A stretch of 50,218 nt of DNA from Paenibacillus camerounensis (GTDB taxonomy: Bacteria > Bacillota > Bacilli > Paenibacillales > Paenibacillaceae), in contig NZ_CCDG010000063.1 in NCBI RefSeq assembly GCF_000723885.1, forward strand, positions 1-50,218, given 5' to 3'. A program made the translations under genes and the position numbers. The notes under the pieces are model-generated. The model worked only from the letters and a program-made list of their open reading frames with translations, did not search any database and was not told where the DNA came from. Shown piece after piece: positions 42,042-49,912 of this stretch. How positions within the stretch are numbered: the first letter of the stretch is position 1; the number at the start of each line of letters is the position of its first letter.

Positions 42042-42077
42042 AAAAACGCCCCTGCCGCAAATTGCGGCAAAGGCGCC
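42042..42077 (-). terminator. Terminator after fxsA
   Basis: GCGCCTTTGCCGCA pairs with TGCGGCAGGGGCGT, loop ATT, followed by TTTTTG on the minus strand. Confidence 0.85.
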
Positions 42078-42120
42078 ATCACATAACCAAACTATCCCTG
42101 CATTCCAAACGGCAGCACCC

Positions 42121-42519
42121 TTACCTCCGGTAAAAGGTGAATGTGCCGTTTTTCATTTTTTTCTCAATCCATTTCAGCAGAAAAACCCGGTACAGCGGCC
42201 GGGTCAGCGGAAACACCAGTGAAAAACCGATTATATCCGTAACAAACCCCGGCAGAATCAGCATCAGTCCGCCGAAAAAAACACATAGGCCGTCCAGCAT
42301 TGTCCGTCCCGGAACCTTACCCTCCTGCATCTGTACCTTACTGTCCTGCAATACCTTTTTACCTTCAAACTGCATCATGAGAAATCCGATCACCGAAGTG
42401 ACCACCATAATCAGCAGTGTTTTGGGTGCACCGATATAACCCGCCACATAAATGAACCCGAATAATTCCACGGCCGGGATTACGAACATTGCAGCCCACA
42501 GCCATTTGTTTCTAATCAT
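42121..42519 (-). CDS. fxsA: FxsA family membrane protein
   Basis: A 132-residue cytoplasmic-membrane protein. Hydrophobic segments (about 5-25, 28-45 and 72-95) and the conserved FEGKKVLQDSK, GLMLILPGFVTDIIGF and LFPLTRP-like part define FxsA. E. coli FxsA alleviates phage T7 exclusion by F; its role in Gram-positives is unclear. The ATG at 42519 is preferred since GAAGGAGGAG precedes it. The start overlaps the stop of the thioesterase gene by one base (TAATG). The same neighbour of ytvI occurs in B. subtilis. Confidence 0.9.
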   Translation of the reverse strand: MIRNKWLWAAMFVIPAVELFGFIYVAGYIGAPKTLLIMVVTSVIGFLMMQFEGKKVLQDSKVQMQEGKVPGRTMLDGLCVFFGGLMLILPGFVTDIIGFSLVFPLTRPLYRVFLLKWIEKKMKNGTFTFYRR

Positions 42520-43043
42520 TATGCTCCTCCTTCTTCCCTCAGCGCCCCGGTTACGGCCTGGTACAGATCCGGCAATGCCCGGTCCAGCCGCACCGGCTTC
42601 CAATCCGCATTCAGCCATACGTGGGAGGTAGAGCCGCTGACCAGCAGCTCGCCGGATAGCGGCGGCATTGCATTCCGGATGTTACCGGAGCCCGCATTGC
42701 CGCCGGCTTCACCAGTCTCCTCCGTCAGCCGGCGGATTTCATATTCATATTCCACCCTCAAGGGTGAAAAGACGCTGAGCCGTGCATACACGACGATAAG
42801 ATCATCATAGCGCGCCGGACTTTTAAATTGCAAATCTGCCGCGGTCACGGGAAGCAATACACCTTTTTCCTCAAGCGAACGGTAGGAAAAGCCAAGCCCG
42901 CGGAACATTTCGGTCCGCCCGCACTCAAACCAGCTCAGATAGTTCGCATGGTATACCACGCCCATCCGGTCCGTCTCCTGATACCGTACGCGGAATGCGG
43001 TGCTGTACCAGCGGCTGGCCGGGACCGGTTCACGTGATTTCAT
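42519..43043 (-). CDS. Acyl-CoA thioesterase (YbgC/hotdog family)
   Basis: A 174-residue hotdog-fold hydrolase. The motif YQETDRMGVVYHANYLSWFECGRTE contains the catalytic Asp-type site of the 4-hydroxybenzoyl-CoA thioesterase/YbgC family. Substrate is unknown. A Gly/Ala-rich insertion (about 115-130) lies in the middle of the hotdog sheet. The stop codon shares an A with the fxsA start, so the two are coupled. The ribosome site is weak. Confidence 0.82.
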   Translation of the reverse strand: MKSREPVPASRWYSTAFRVRYQETDRMGVVYHANYLSWFECGRTEMFRGLGFSYRSLEEKGVLLPVTAADLQFKSPARYDDLIVVYARLSVFSPLRVEYEYEIRRLTEETGEAGGNAGSGNIRNAMPPLSGELLVSGSTSHVWLNADWKPVRLDRALPDLYQAVTGALREEGGA

Positions 43044-43097
43044 TATAATAAAAGCCCCTTTCCATAGTCACTTCTGCCATCCAGCAACCGGCTGCAC

Positions 43098-44279
43098 TCA
43101 GAGACTCAGGCTATCTGGCGATACAGGCAGCCGGTCCTTGCGGCGCGAGCTTTTGGCTACGTAGAGCAGTAATACGGCTCCGACAGCGGCGCTCAGCATA
43201 CAGGAGAGATTCATCAAGCCTACACCGCCCCTGCTAAGCAGCATGCCGTTCAGCAGATTACCGAGAATTCCGGCAAAGCCGGAGAAGACGATATTGAAGA
43301 CACTCTGTCCTGTCGCCTGGATCTCGGAGGACGTAATCTGCGATACATATTCAACTGCAGCAATGTAAAAGAAGCCGAAGGACAATCCATGCAGCACCTG
43401 CACACCGATCATAACCGAAGGATACGGAAAGGCAACCTGAATCCCCCACCGCAGCACATAGATAAGCGCACCAAGCAGAAGCGTGCGTTCACGCCCAAGC
43501 CGGCGTATCACCTTGGAAGCATACAGCATGGACGGCACATTGCTGAAGGAGGCCAGAAACAGCGCGATCCCGGCATTGCTTGCCGAGCCGCCGACCGACT
43601 GGAAGGCTACGACAAAATAAGTGCCGAACGCCGCCATCGTCTGGTTGACCAGAAAGCAGCCGCCCAAAAAGGCCAGAAAGATCCGGTTGCTGAGCAGCTG
43701 CTTGACCCCCTGCGAAAAGGACTGGCTCATCATGTGGTTTTCTTCCGCCTGCTTCGGCAGGGTCATGGCAATTACGACCGCGACCGAGCTCAGTAAGAGA
43801 AAAGGCAGCCAGATGGTCGAGACCGTAAACCGCTCAATATACTGCCCGCCCGCATAAGCCCCTACGGCCGCCCCTATGCTCATCATCAGCCGGATGCTCC
43901 CGTAAGAGGAGCCAGCCCTGTTTGCCGCTGCAATGGCGTAAGAATCGGCGATAGGCGCCTGTGTAGAGGAGAATATGGTAGATACCGTATAAATCAGCAG
44001 CATAACGATAAAGTAATCGGACCGGTAAAACACTGCCAGCACCGCAGGTACAGCCACACTCAGAATCAGCACAAGACGACCCTGGTTATACCGGTCGGCA
44101 ATGAGCCCCCATACCGGCTGAATACAAATGGCAATCAGGGTACCTGTCGCCATCATCATGCCGATCTGGCTGACATCCATACCCTTATCCTTCAGCAGCA
44201 GAGTCAGATAAGAGCCGAAGGAACCCCCGGCCAAGCCTAAAAAGAGATAGAAGCCGCGAAGCTTCAGCAGTTTTTCCAT
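43098..44279 (-). CDS. MFS transporter
   Basis: A 393-residue major facilitator with about 12 transmembrane helices. GMMMATGTLIAICIQPVWGLIADRY includes the loop 2-3 signature GxxADRY. SYGSIRLMMSIGAAVGAYAGG and VGVQVLHGLSFGFFYIA are similar to the MFS_1-like sugar/phenylpropionate branch. Substrate is unknown. GGAGAGG is present but rather far from the ATG. It is 54 bp upstream of the thioesterase on the same strand, possibly one transcript, and divergent from the G1 peptidase gene. Confidence 0.85.
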   Translation of the reverse strand: MEKLLKLRGFYLFLGLAGGSFGSYLTLLLKDKGMDVSQIGMMMATGTLIAICIQPVWGLIADRYNQGRLVLILSVAVPAVLAVFYRSDYFIVMLLIYTVSTIFSSTQAPIADSYAIAAANRAGSSYGSIRLMMSIGAAVGAYAGGQYIERFTVSTIWLPFLLLSSVAVVIAMTLPKQAEENHMMSQSFSQGVKQLLSNRIFLAFLGGCFLVNQTMAAFGTYFVVAFQSVGGSASNAGIALFLASFSNVPSMLYASKVIRRLGRERTLLLGALIYVLRWGIQVAFPYPSVMIGVQVLHGLSFGFFYIAAVEYVSQITSSEIQATGQSVFNIVFSGFAGILGNLLNGMLLSRGGVGLMNLSCMLSAAVGAVLLLYVAKSSRRKDRLPVSPDSLSL

Positions 44280-44380
44280 ATGTGCAATAAGTCCTCTCCA
44301 ATCCTTTTTAACGGATAACCCAACCTTTACGAGACTTCACCGCATTAAATAGAGCAGAACCTAAAAAAGGCGGTGGACAA

Positions 44381-45172
44381 GTGAGCACAGTTCATAGATT
44401 TCAGCGCAGTCAGCCCTGTCTTACAGACAAGACCCATACAGGCCGTAGCCGGATTACCGGGTTCGGCTGGACGTCGAGCAACTGGAGCGGATACGCCATC
44501 AAAGGCAAGAAAGGCGCCTTCCGGCGGATTTCAGCCGAGTGGACTGTTCCCTACGTAAAACCTACGGCTAAGCCGACTTATTCTTCAGCCTGGATCGGAA
44601 TCGACGGCTTCAGAAACGGCAGCCTGATTCAGACCGGCACCGGTCACGAATCTGTAAACGGCACCGTCCATTACTATGCCTGGTGGGAGATTCTTCCCGA
44701 GGCAGAAACCGTAATTCCGCTACCCGTATCCCCGGGTGACCTGATGCGGGCCAGCATCGTTAAGCTCAGTCCAGGCAGATGGTGTATCCGGCTGTGCAAC
44801 CTGAGCAAACGCTGGACCTTCCGCACTATCCAGCGGTACAACGGCCCGCAGACCTCTGCAGAGTGGATTATGGAAGCGCCGCAGGTAGGCGGCACCGTTG
44901 CCAATCTGGCCCGGCTCTCAAGCGTACATTTCCGCTGCTGCCGGGTAAACGGCAAGAGCCCCAGGCTTGTTCATGCGAACGGCGGCATCATGATCCAGAA
45001 TAAGATTACCGTTGCCGTGCCTTCGAGCCCGAATGCCAAAGGTGATGCTTTTACCGTAAAACGCCTGTATCCCAAAGGTCTATCTCAAGCATACTTGAAA
45101 CGTCCTGTCAGCATACGGACTCAAGCATCCGGCATACTCAAAAAACCCTCAATCAAATATAAACATTCATAG
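44381..45172 (+). CDS. G1-type glutamic peptidase (eqolisin/A4 family)
   Basis: A 263-residue peptidase-family protein. It has the core strands NWSGYAI, W71-IGIDGF, LIQTGTG and YYAWWEILPE, then EWIMEAP. By alignment with scytalidoglutamic peptidase, Q84 and E161 (first Glu of EWIMEAP) match the catalytic Gln and Glu, and W71 the conserved Trp. The family is best known as acid-acting, secreted fungal enzymes. No signal peptide is seen here, so it may act in the cytoplasm, be exported otherwise, or be a spore protein. The start GTG follows AAAGGCGGTG. The C-terminus (about 235-263) is Lys-rich. It is a single gene with a bidirectional terminator. Confidence 0.8.
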   Translation: MSTVHRFQRSQPCLTDKTHTGRSRITGFGWTSSNWSGYAIKGKKGAFRRISAEWTVPYVKPTAKPTYSSAWIGIDGFRNGSLIQTGTGHESVNGTVHYYAWWEILPEAETVIPLPVSPGDLMRASIVKLSPGRWCIRLCNLSKRWTFRTIQRYNGPQTSAEWIMEAPQVGGTVANLARLSSVHFRCCRVNGKSPRLVHANGGIMIQNKITVAVPSSPNAKGDAFTVKRLYPKGLSQAYLKRPVSIRTQASGILKKPSIKYKHS

Positions 45173-45182
45173 CCTTTAGATC

Positions 45183-45224
45183 AAGCAAAAAAGCAATGGC
45201 GGATTCCACCATTGCTTTTTGCTT
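45183..45224. terminator. Bidirectional terminator between G1 peptidase and pyk
   Basis: A stem pairs AAGCAATGG with CCATTGCTT around a GATTCC centre. An A tract on the left and a T tract on the right make it usable from both convergent genes. Confidence 0.88.
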
Positions 45225-45263
45225 ATACCTATATCCGATTGAAGAATAGAAACGAAGCCTGTC

Positions 45264-46688
45264 CTAGTCGGCAGGAATCGTGTCCACTTTCACGAGGTTA
45301 GTGGAACCGGAACGTCCCAGCGGAATACCGGCAGTGATCACAACAAGATCGCCTGCTTTTACCAGACCGGAAGTTTTACCGCCTTGCAGTGCAGTTGCCA
45401 GCAGTTCGTCAGTAGTAGTAGCTTCTTTGCCGAATACTGGAGTTACGCCCCATACCAGAGCCAGCTGACGCATCGTTCTTTCCTGAGTCGTAACAGCGAT
45501 GATCTGGGATTTAGGACGGTATTTGGAAACCACGCGTGCTGTGTGGCCAGTTACAGTCGAAGAGATAATAGCTTTAGCGTTCAGGTCCAGAGCGGAAATC
45601 GCTACGGATTGGCTGATAGCTTCAGTAACCGTTGTTTCTTGAGCGATCTGCTGCTTCATGAAGATCTCACGGTGGTTCAGGGCAGATTCCGCTTTCTCGG
45701 CGATGCGGGACATGGTCAGTACGGATTCTACCGGATATTTCCCGGCAGCAGTTTCACCGGACAGCATGATTGCATCAGTACCGTCGAAGATAGCGTTCGC
45801 TACGTCACTCGCCTCAGCGCGGGTAGGACGCGGGTTGCGCTGCATGGAATCCAGCATTTGGGTAGCTGTGATTACCGGTTTGCCGGCAATGTTACATTTT
45901 TTGATCATCAGCTTCTGAGCCAGAGGTACATCTTCAGCAGGGATTTCAACGCCAAGGTCGCCACGGGCAACCATCAGGCCGTCAGAAGCTGCCAGGATTT
46001 CATCAAGGTTGTCGACACCCTCCTGGTTTTCGATCTTGGAGATGATTTGGATGTGGGAAGCATTGTGCTTCTCAAGCAGTGCACGGATTTCCTGAACGTC
46101 GCTGGCTTTGCGAACGAAGGAAGCGGCGATAAAATCGATGTCCTGTCCGATCCCGAAAACGATATCGTTGGTGTCTTTTTCCGTAATGCCCGGCAGGGAG
46201 ATGGAAACTCCCGGTACGTTAACGCCTTTTTTGCTCTTGATTGTACCGCCGTTAACAATACGGGTCTTGATTTCGGTGCCTTGAATGTCTACAACTGTAA
46301 GTCCGATAAGACCGTCATCGATCAGGATTGTTGATCCAACCGAAACGTCGTTAGGAAGGTCGCTGTAAGTGATAGAGATACGGTTCTGATCGCCAAGGAT
46401 TTCTTCCGTAGTCAATGTCAGGTACTCGTCCTGCACCAGTTCAATCGGTTCTACTTCCAGCTTGCCTGTACGAATCTCTGGTCCTTTGGTGTCAAGCAGA
46501 ATAGCAACGGTCTTGCCCAGTTCCTGGGAAGCCTGACGAATCGTTTTGATCCGGTTGCCGTGCTCTTCAAAATCGCCGTGGGAGAAGTTCAGACGGGCTA
46601 CATTCATACCAGCCAAAATCAATTTTTTGATATTCTCCAACGATTCACTTGCAGGTCCGATCGTACATACAATTTTACTTTTCCGCAT
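45264..46688 (-). CDS. pyk: Pyruvate kinase
   Basis: A 474-residue glycolytic enzyme transferring phosphate from PEP to ADP. IVCTIGPAS, the catalytic Lys region IISKIENQEGV, MVARGDLGVEIP and TRAEASDVANA are conserved. It ends near residue 474. B. subtilis and Geobacillus Pyk carry an extra C-terminal PEP-utiliser-like domain of about 110 residues; that is absent here. CGGAGG precedes the ATG. It lies 330 bp from accA, with no pfkA between. Confidence 0.96.
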   Translation of the reverse strand: MRKSKIVCTIGPASESLENIKKLILAGMNVARLNFSHGDFEEHGNRIKTIRQASQELGKTVAILLDTKGPEIRTGKLEVEPIELVQDEYLTLTTEEILGDQNRISITYSDLPNDVSVGSTILIDDGLIGLTVVDIQGTEIKTRIVNGGTIKSKKGVNVPGVSISLPGITEKDTNDIVFGIGQDIDFIAASFVRKASDVQEIRALLEKHNASHIQIISKIENQEGVDNLDEILAASDGLMVARGDLGVEIPAEDVPLAQKLMIKKCNIAGKPVITATQMLDSMQRNPRPTRAEASDVANAIFDGTDAIMLSGETAAGKYPVESVLTMSRIAEKAESALNHREIFMKQQIAQETTVTEAISQSVAISALDLNAKAIISSTVTGHTARVVSKYRPKSQIIAVTTQERTMRQLALVWGVTPVFGKEATTTDELLATALQGGKTSGLVKAGDLVVITAGIPLGRSGSTNLVKVDTIPAD

Positions 46689-47018
46689 TAGGTTTTCCTC
46701 CGTTTTTTCGTTCTCTCTGTCTCACTTTTTCCAACTACAAAATCTACTATAAGGCTTAATCTTTGTATAGGAACTATGTCACATGCACCTTTTACTGCGC
46801 CCTAATGAATATTACTGCAACTTGGACACAAAATCAATGTTCCAGCGTCTTTTCCGTGTAATTTTACGTCGAATTTACGCAATCTGTCACGAAAATAAAA
46901 ATCATCCTGCGTTGCCCGCAGGATGATTATCATGGTAATAAATGTATAATCCGGCATTGTGCAGCTTCGGACCGGAAAAGAGTACCTTATGTGTAAAAGT
47001 GCAAATGAAGCGGCCTTG
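46689..47018. other. 330-bp gap between pyk and accA
   Basis: No coding region was found here. An accA terminator (46897-46928: AATCATCCTGCG/CGCAGGATGATT with T-rich tail on the minus strand) occupies part of it. In B. subtilis this interval would hold pfkA. The rest likely includes the pyk promoter, which I could not resolve. Confidence 0.7.
46897..46928 (-). terminator. Terminator after accA
   Basis: A 12-bp stem AATCATCCTGCG/CGCAGGATGATT with a 5-nt loop, followed by TTTATTTTC on the minus strand. Confidence 0.8.
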
Positions 47019-48020
47019 CTACTCCACGCTTTGCACTTCTTCTTCAGGCAATTCAGACTCTTGGGAACCTTCCGCAAATTCACCGATTTTGCGGAATTTA
47101 CGGTAACGGTCCTCCTGAAGCTCAGCGGCATCCAGACTGGACAGTTCCTGCAAATGACGCCATACCGCATCTCTGATGCTTTCTGCAGCCGCCTCATAAT
47201 CATGATGCGCACCGCCCCTCGGCTCAGGAACGATCTCTTCAATGACTTCCATCTCAAGCAGGTCAGCGGCCGTAATTTTCATTGCTTCCGCCGCCTGCTC
47301 TGCTTTGGAGGCATCCTTCCACAAAATGGAGGCCGCACCGTTCGGCGAGATCGCCGAATAGATGGCATGCTCCAGCATCAGCACACGGTTGCCCACAGCC
47401 AGCGCCAGGGCACCTCCGCTGCCGCCTTCACCGATAATGACGCAGATGACAGGCACGGCAAGCATGGACATTTCATAAAGATTGCGGGCAATCGCTTCAG
47501 ACTGTCCGCGCTCCTCTGCCGTATTCCCGGGATAAGCCCCCTTGGTGTCGATAAAGGTAATAACCGGACGGCCGAATTTCTCCGCCTGCTTCATCAGGCG
47601 CATTGCCTTACGGAAGCCCTCCGGATGCGCACTGCCGAAGAAGCGCTGAATGTTATCCTTGGTATCCTTGCCCCGCTGCTGCCCGACTACGGTAACCGGG
47701 CGGCCGTTGAGCTTGGCGATTCCGCCGACAACTGCCAGGTCATCACCGAACTGGCGGTCACCGTGCAGCTCCAGGAAATCAGTAAAAATCAGCCCGATCA
47801 GGTCAAGTGAGGTCGGACGTCCGTGATGCCTGGCCAGGTGCATTTTTTGGGGGGCCGATATATTGCTGTAAATTTCATCCGCCAATACGCGGTACCGTTC
47901 TTCAAGACGAAGGATTTCATCTGTAAAATCAATGCCCTTTTCTTCACCGAACTGCTTCAGCTCGGCAATTTTCTTGCGCATTTCTACCAGAGGCATTTCA
48001 AAAGGCAACTCTCCTGCCAA
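47019..48020 (-). CDS. accA: Acetyl-CoA carboxylase carboxyltransferase, alpha subunit
   Basis: A 333-residue subunit that with AccD moves carboxyl from carboxybiotin to acetyl-CoA for fatty acid synthesis. The crotonase-like core includes ISPNGAASILW and GEGGSGGALALAVGN. The coiled N-terminal region LEERYRVLADEIYSN is typical. The start is TTG, 1 nt after the accD stop, with AAAGGGGG 8 nt upstream. accD and accA are therefore tightly coupled. Confidence 0.96.
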   Translation of the reverse strand: MAGELPFEMPLVEMRKKIAELKQFGEEKGIDFTDEILRLEERYRVLADEIYSNISAPQKMHLARHHGRPTSLDLIGLIFTDFLELHGDRQFGDDLAVVGGIAKLNGRPVTVVGQQRGKDTKDNIQRFFGSAHPEGFRKAMRLMKQAEKFGRPVITFIDTKGAYPGNTAEERGQSEAIARNLYEMSMLAVPVICVIIGEGGSGGALALAVGNRVLMLEHAIYSAISPNGAASILWKDASKAEQAAEAMKITAADLLEMEVIEEIVPEPRGGAHHDYEAAAESIRDAVWRHLQELSSLDAAELQEDRYRKFRKIGEFAEGSQESELPEEEVQSVE

Positions 48021-48021
48021 C

Positions 48022-48915
48022 CTAAAATCCCCCTTTCACATCATGCAATTCAAGCAGCTTAATTAGCGTTGAGCGCATTTCCTTACGGTGCACTACCAGA
48101 TCAAGCTGGCCGTGCTGAAGGTTAAATTCAGCCGTCTGGAAATCATCCGGCAGCTTCTGGCGGATGGTCTGCTCAATCACAATTCGGCCGGCGAAGCCGA
48201 ATACGGCTCCGGGCTCAGCAATAATAATATCACCAAGGCTCGCAAAGCTCGCGGATACCCCGCCTGTTGTCGGGTCGGTGATAACCGAGATATATAATCC
48301 CCCGGACTCGCCAAAACGGGCCAGAGCCGCACTAGTCTTGGCCATCTGCATTAAGCTGAGAATGCTTTCCTGCATCCGCGCTCCGCCTGAGGTGGAGAAA
48401 ATCAGCAGCGGAAGCTTCTTCTCCGTCGCTTCTTCCACCGCACGGGTAATCTTTTCGCCTACTACGGAGCCCATGCTGCCTGAGAAAAATTCAAAATTCA
48501 TAACCGCGACAATGACAGGATGACCCCCAAGGGTCCCCTGGCCGGTAATTACCGCCTCTACTTGTCCGGTTTTGGAGCGCTGCTGCTCCAGCTTGGAAGC
48601 ATATCCGGGAAACTGCAGCGGGTCCACTGATGTCATCTCACTGTCGAACTCAATGAAGCCTTCAGGATCAAGGGTCACCGCAATCCGCTCCAGCGCGTTC
48701 AGACGCATATGATGGCCGCAGGCCGGGCATACCTTGAGGTTCTTCTCCAGCTCTTTGCTGTACTGGATCGTACCGCATTTACTGCATTTGCTCATGAGCC
48801 CTTCGGGAATCTCCCGCTTTGGGCGTTCGCCTTCCGACGGTCCGCCGCTCCGCTCCAGACGTTCTGAAGGAATAGTCGCGTACTTCCGTTTTTTCTGAAA
48901 TAAATCTTTGAACAA
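48022..48915 (-). CDS. accD: Acetyl-CoA carboxylase carboxyltransferase, beta subunit
   Basis: A 297-residue partner of AccA. The N-terminal zinc ribbon CSKC...CPAC binds zinc. The crotonase core includes SGGARMQESILSLMQM and TTGGVSASFASLGD. The TTG at 48915 is preferred over a GTG three codons upstream: GAGGTG lies 6 nt before it, and B. subtilis AccD begins with the matching LKDIF-type sequence. accA follows at 1 nt. Confidence 0.94.
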   Translation of the reverse strand: MFKDLFQKKRKYATIPSERLERSGGPSEGERPKREIPEGLMSKCSKCGTIQYSKELEKNLKVCPACGHHMRLNALERIAVTLDPEGFIEFDSEMTSVDPLQFPGYASKLEQQRSKTGQVEAVITGQGTLGGHPVIVAVMNFEFFSGSMGSVVGEKITRAVEEATEKKLPLLIFSTSGGARMQESILSLMQMAKTSAALARFGESGGLYISVITDPTTGGVSASFASLGDIIIAEPGAVFGFAGRIVIEQTIRQKLPDDFQTAEFNLQHGQLDLVVHRKEMRSTLIKLLELHDVKGGF

Positions 48916-48994
48916 GGGTCGCACCTCTTCAGCCGTTTATTTGCGCAATTCAGCAGCATGCCGCTGTCACTACCGCACTTATACTTCATTGTAT

Positions 48995-49183
48995 TTAGGG
49001 ATGTAAAATCAGATTCAGGGCTTCCTGGACTTCCTCAAGCTCGCCGGAAGGAACCAGAATTTCAAACTGCTGCTTGGACATATTAATCGGACGGCACTTG
49101 ACCAGAAATCCTTCTTCCGTCAGCTTGCTCTCAATCATATCCGCCACTTTGGCGGTTGGCGCTATATAAATTACCGTCCACAT
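48995..49183 (-). CDS. DUF2007-like small signal-transducing-type protein
   Basis: A 62-residue protein with the beta-alpha-beta pattern of DUF2007: VIYIAPTAKVADMIESKLTE and then QFEILVPSGELEEVQEAL. The family is associated with small soluble regulators, but no function is proven. The ATG at 49183 is used; a TTG three codons upstream is also possible because GGGAGG lies ahead of it. It sits between the PgpA-family gene and accD on the same strand. Confidence 0.7.
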   Translation of the reverse strand: MWTVIYIAPTAKVADMIESKLTEEGFLVKCRPINMSKQQFEILVPSGELEEVQEALNLILHP

Positions 49184-49331
49184 GCCCTGCAAGGCCTCCC
49201 TAATCTAAATTCCCAGCCGTATCCCGCGTATAATGGAATCATGATAACACAGTTTTCTTTTTTACCGCAACAGGAGTAAGACGGAGGAAGCATGACCAGG
49301 AGGCCGCATTCATCAGCTAACGGGTGCTCTA

Positions 49332-49832
49332 TTATGTCGTACCCGTGACATGGGGATACACCTTCGCCCCTTCGTGACGGTGGGCAATCCGGGCCGATGC
49401 TGCAGCGGCAATGCCTGCTACCAGATCATCCAGGAATACATGGATTCTGCCCGGATCGTCATTCAGTGTGCCGATCACGCCGAGCTTGACTTTATCCAGA
49501 TAGCCGAAGCTCGTTAGCCCGATCATGCCGTACACGCCGGTAATTCCAAGCGCCAGCGTCTCGTCCGCGCCGTAGAGCGATTCGTCCGCCTCCATCACCG
49601 CCTGCAGCGGCTGGGGAAGCATTCCCCTCTCCGCCAGCTCATCCAGGGCGACACCTGTCATAAGCGTGTACTGCACCTCTCTTTTGCCGAGCACCGACTT
49701 TACGCTGGACAGGCATTCTTCCTCTGTTAAATCCTGATAATACTTTGACTGCAAAATATATACGATCTCAGCGATAGACTTCAGCGTAACGCCCCTGCGT
49801 TCCAGCAGCTCTGTTGCCATTTGATAGGACAT
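49332..49832 (-). CDS. PgpA-family phosphatase (YutG-like)
   Basis: A 166-residue protein of the phosphatidylglycerophosphatase A family. LLERRGVTLKSIAEIVYILQ at the start and the C-terminal GTLNDDPGRIHVFLDDLVAG, with its acidic pair, match YutG of B. subtilis. E. coli PgpA dephosphorylates phosphatidylglycerophosphate; YutG lacks transmembrane segments and its substrate is not settled. It precedes the DUF2007 gene by about 150 bp on the same strand. Its own ribosome site (GGAAAGGGG) supports the ATG. Confidence 0.85.
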   Translation of the reverse strand: MSYQMATELLERRGVTLKSIAEIVYILQSKYYQDLTEEECLSSVKSVLGKREVQYTLMTGVALDELAERGMLPQPLQAVMEADESLYGADETLALGITGVYGMIGLTSFGYLDKVKLGVIGTLNDDPGRIHVFLDDLVAGIAAAASARIAHRHEGAKVYPHVTGTT

Positions 49833-49912
49833 GTTGTCATTCCCCTTTCCGCACGGGACCGGGACCGTTCCCTGTGGTTTCCTAATGTATGCGGAAAAAG
49901 GCGGAAATGTTC

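Noticed and set aside
45384..46334. 316-codon plus-strand open frame opposite pyk
   Set aside because: It lies wholly within pyk, has no ribosome site and no family-like sequence; high-GC antisense frames are often open by chance.
46802..47257. 151-codon minus-strand frame running past the accA stop
   Set aside because: It starts out of frame within accA and encodes Ser/Arg-rich low-information sequence; the accA frame explains the conservation.
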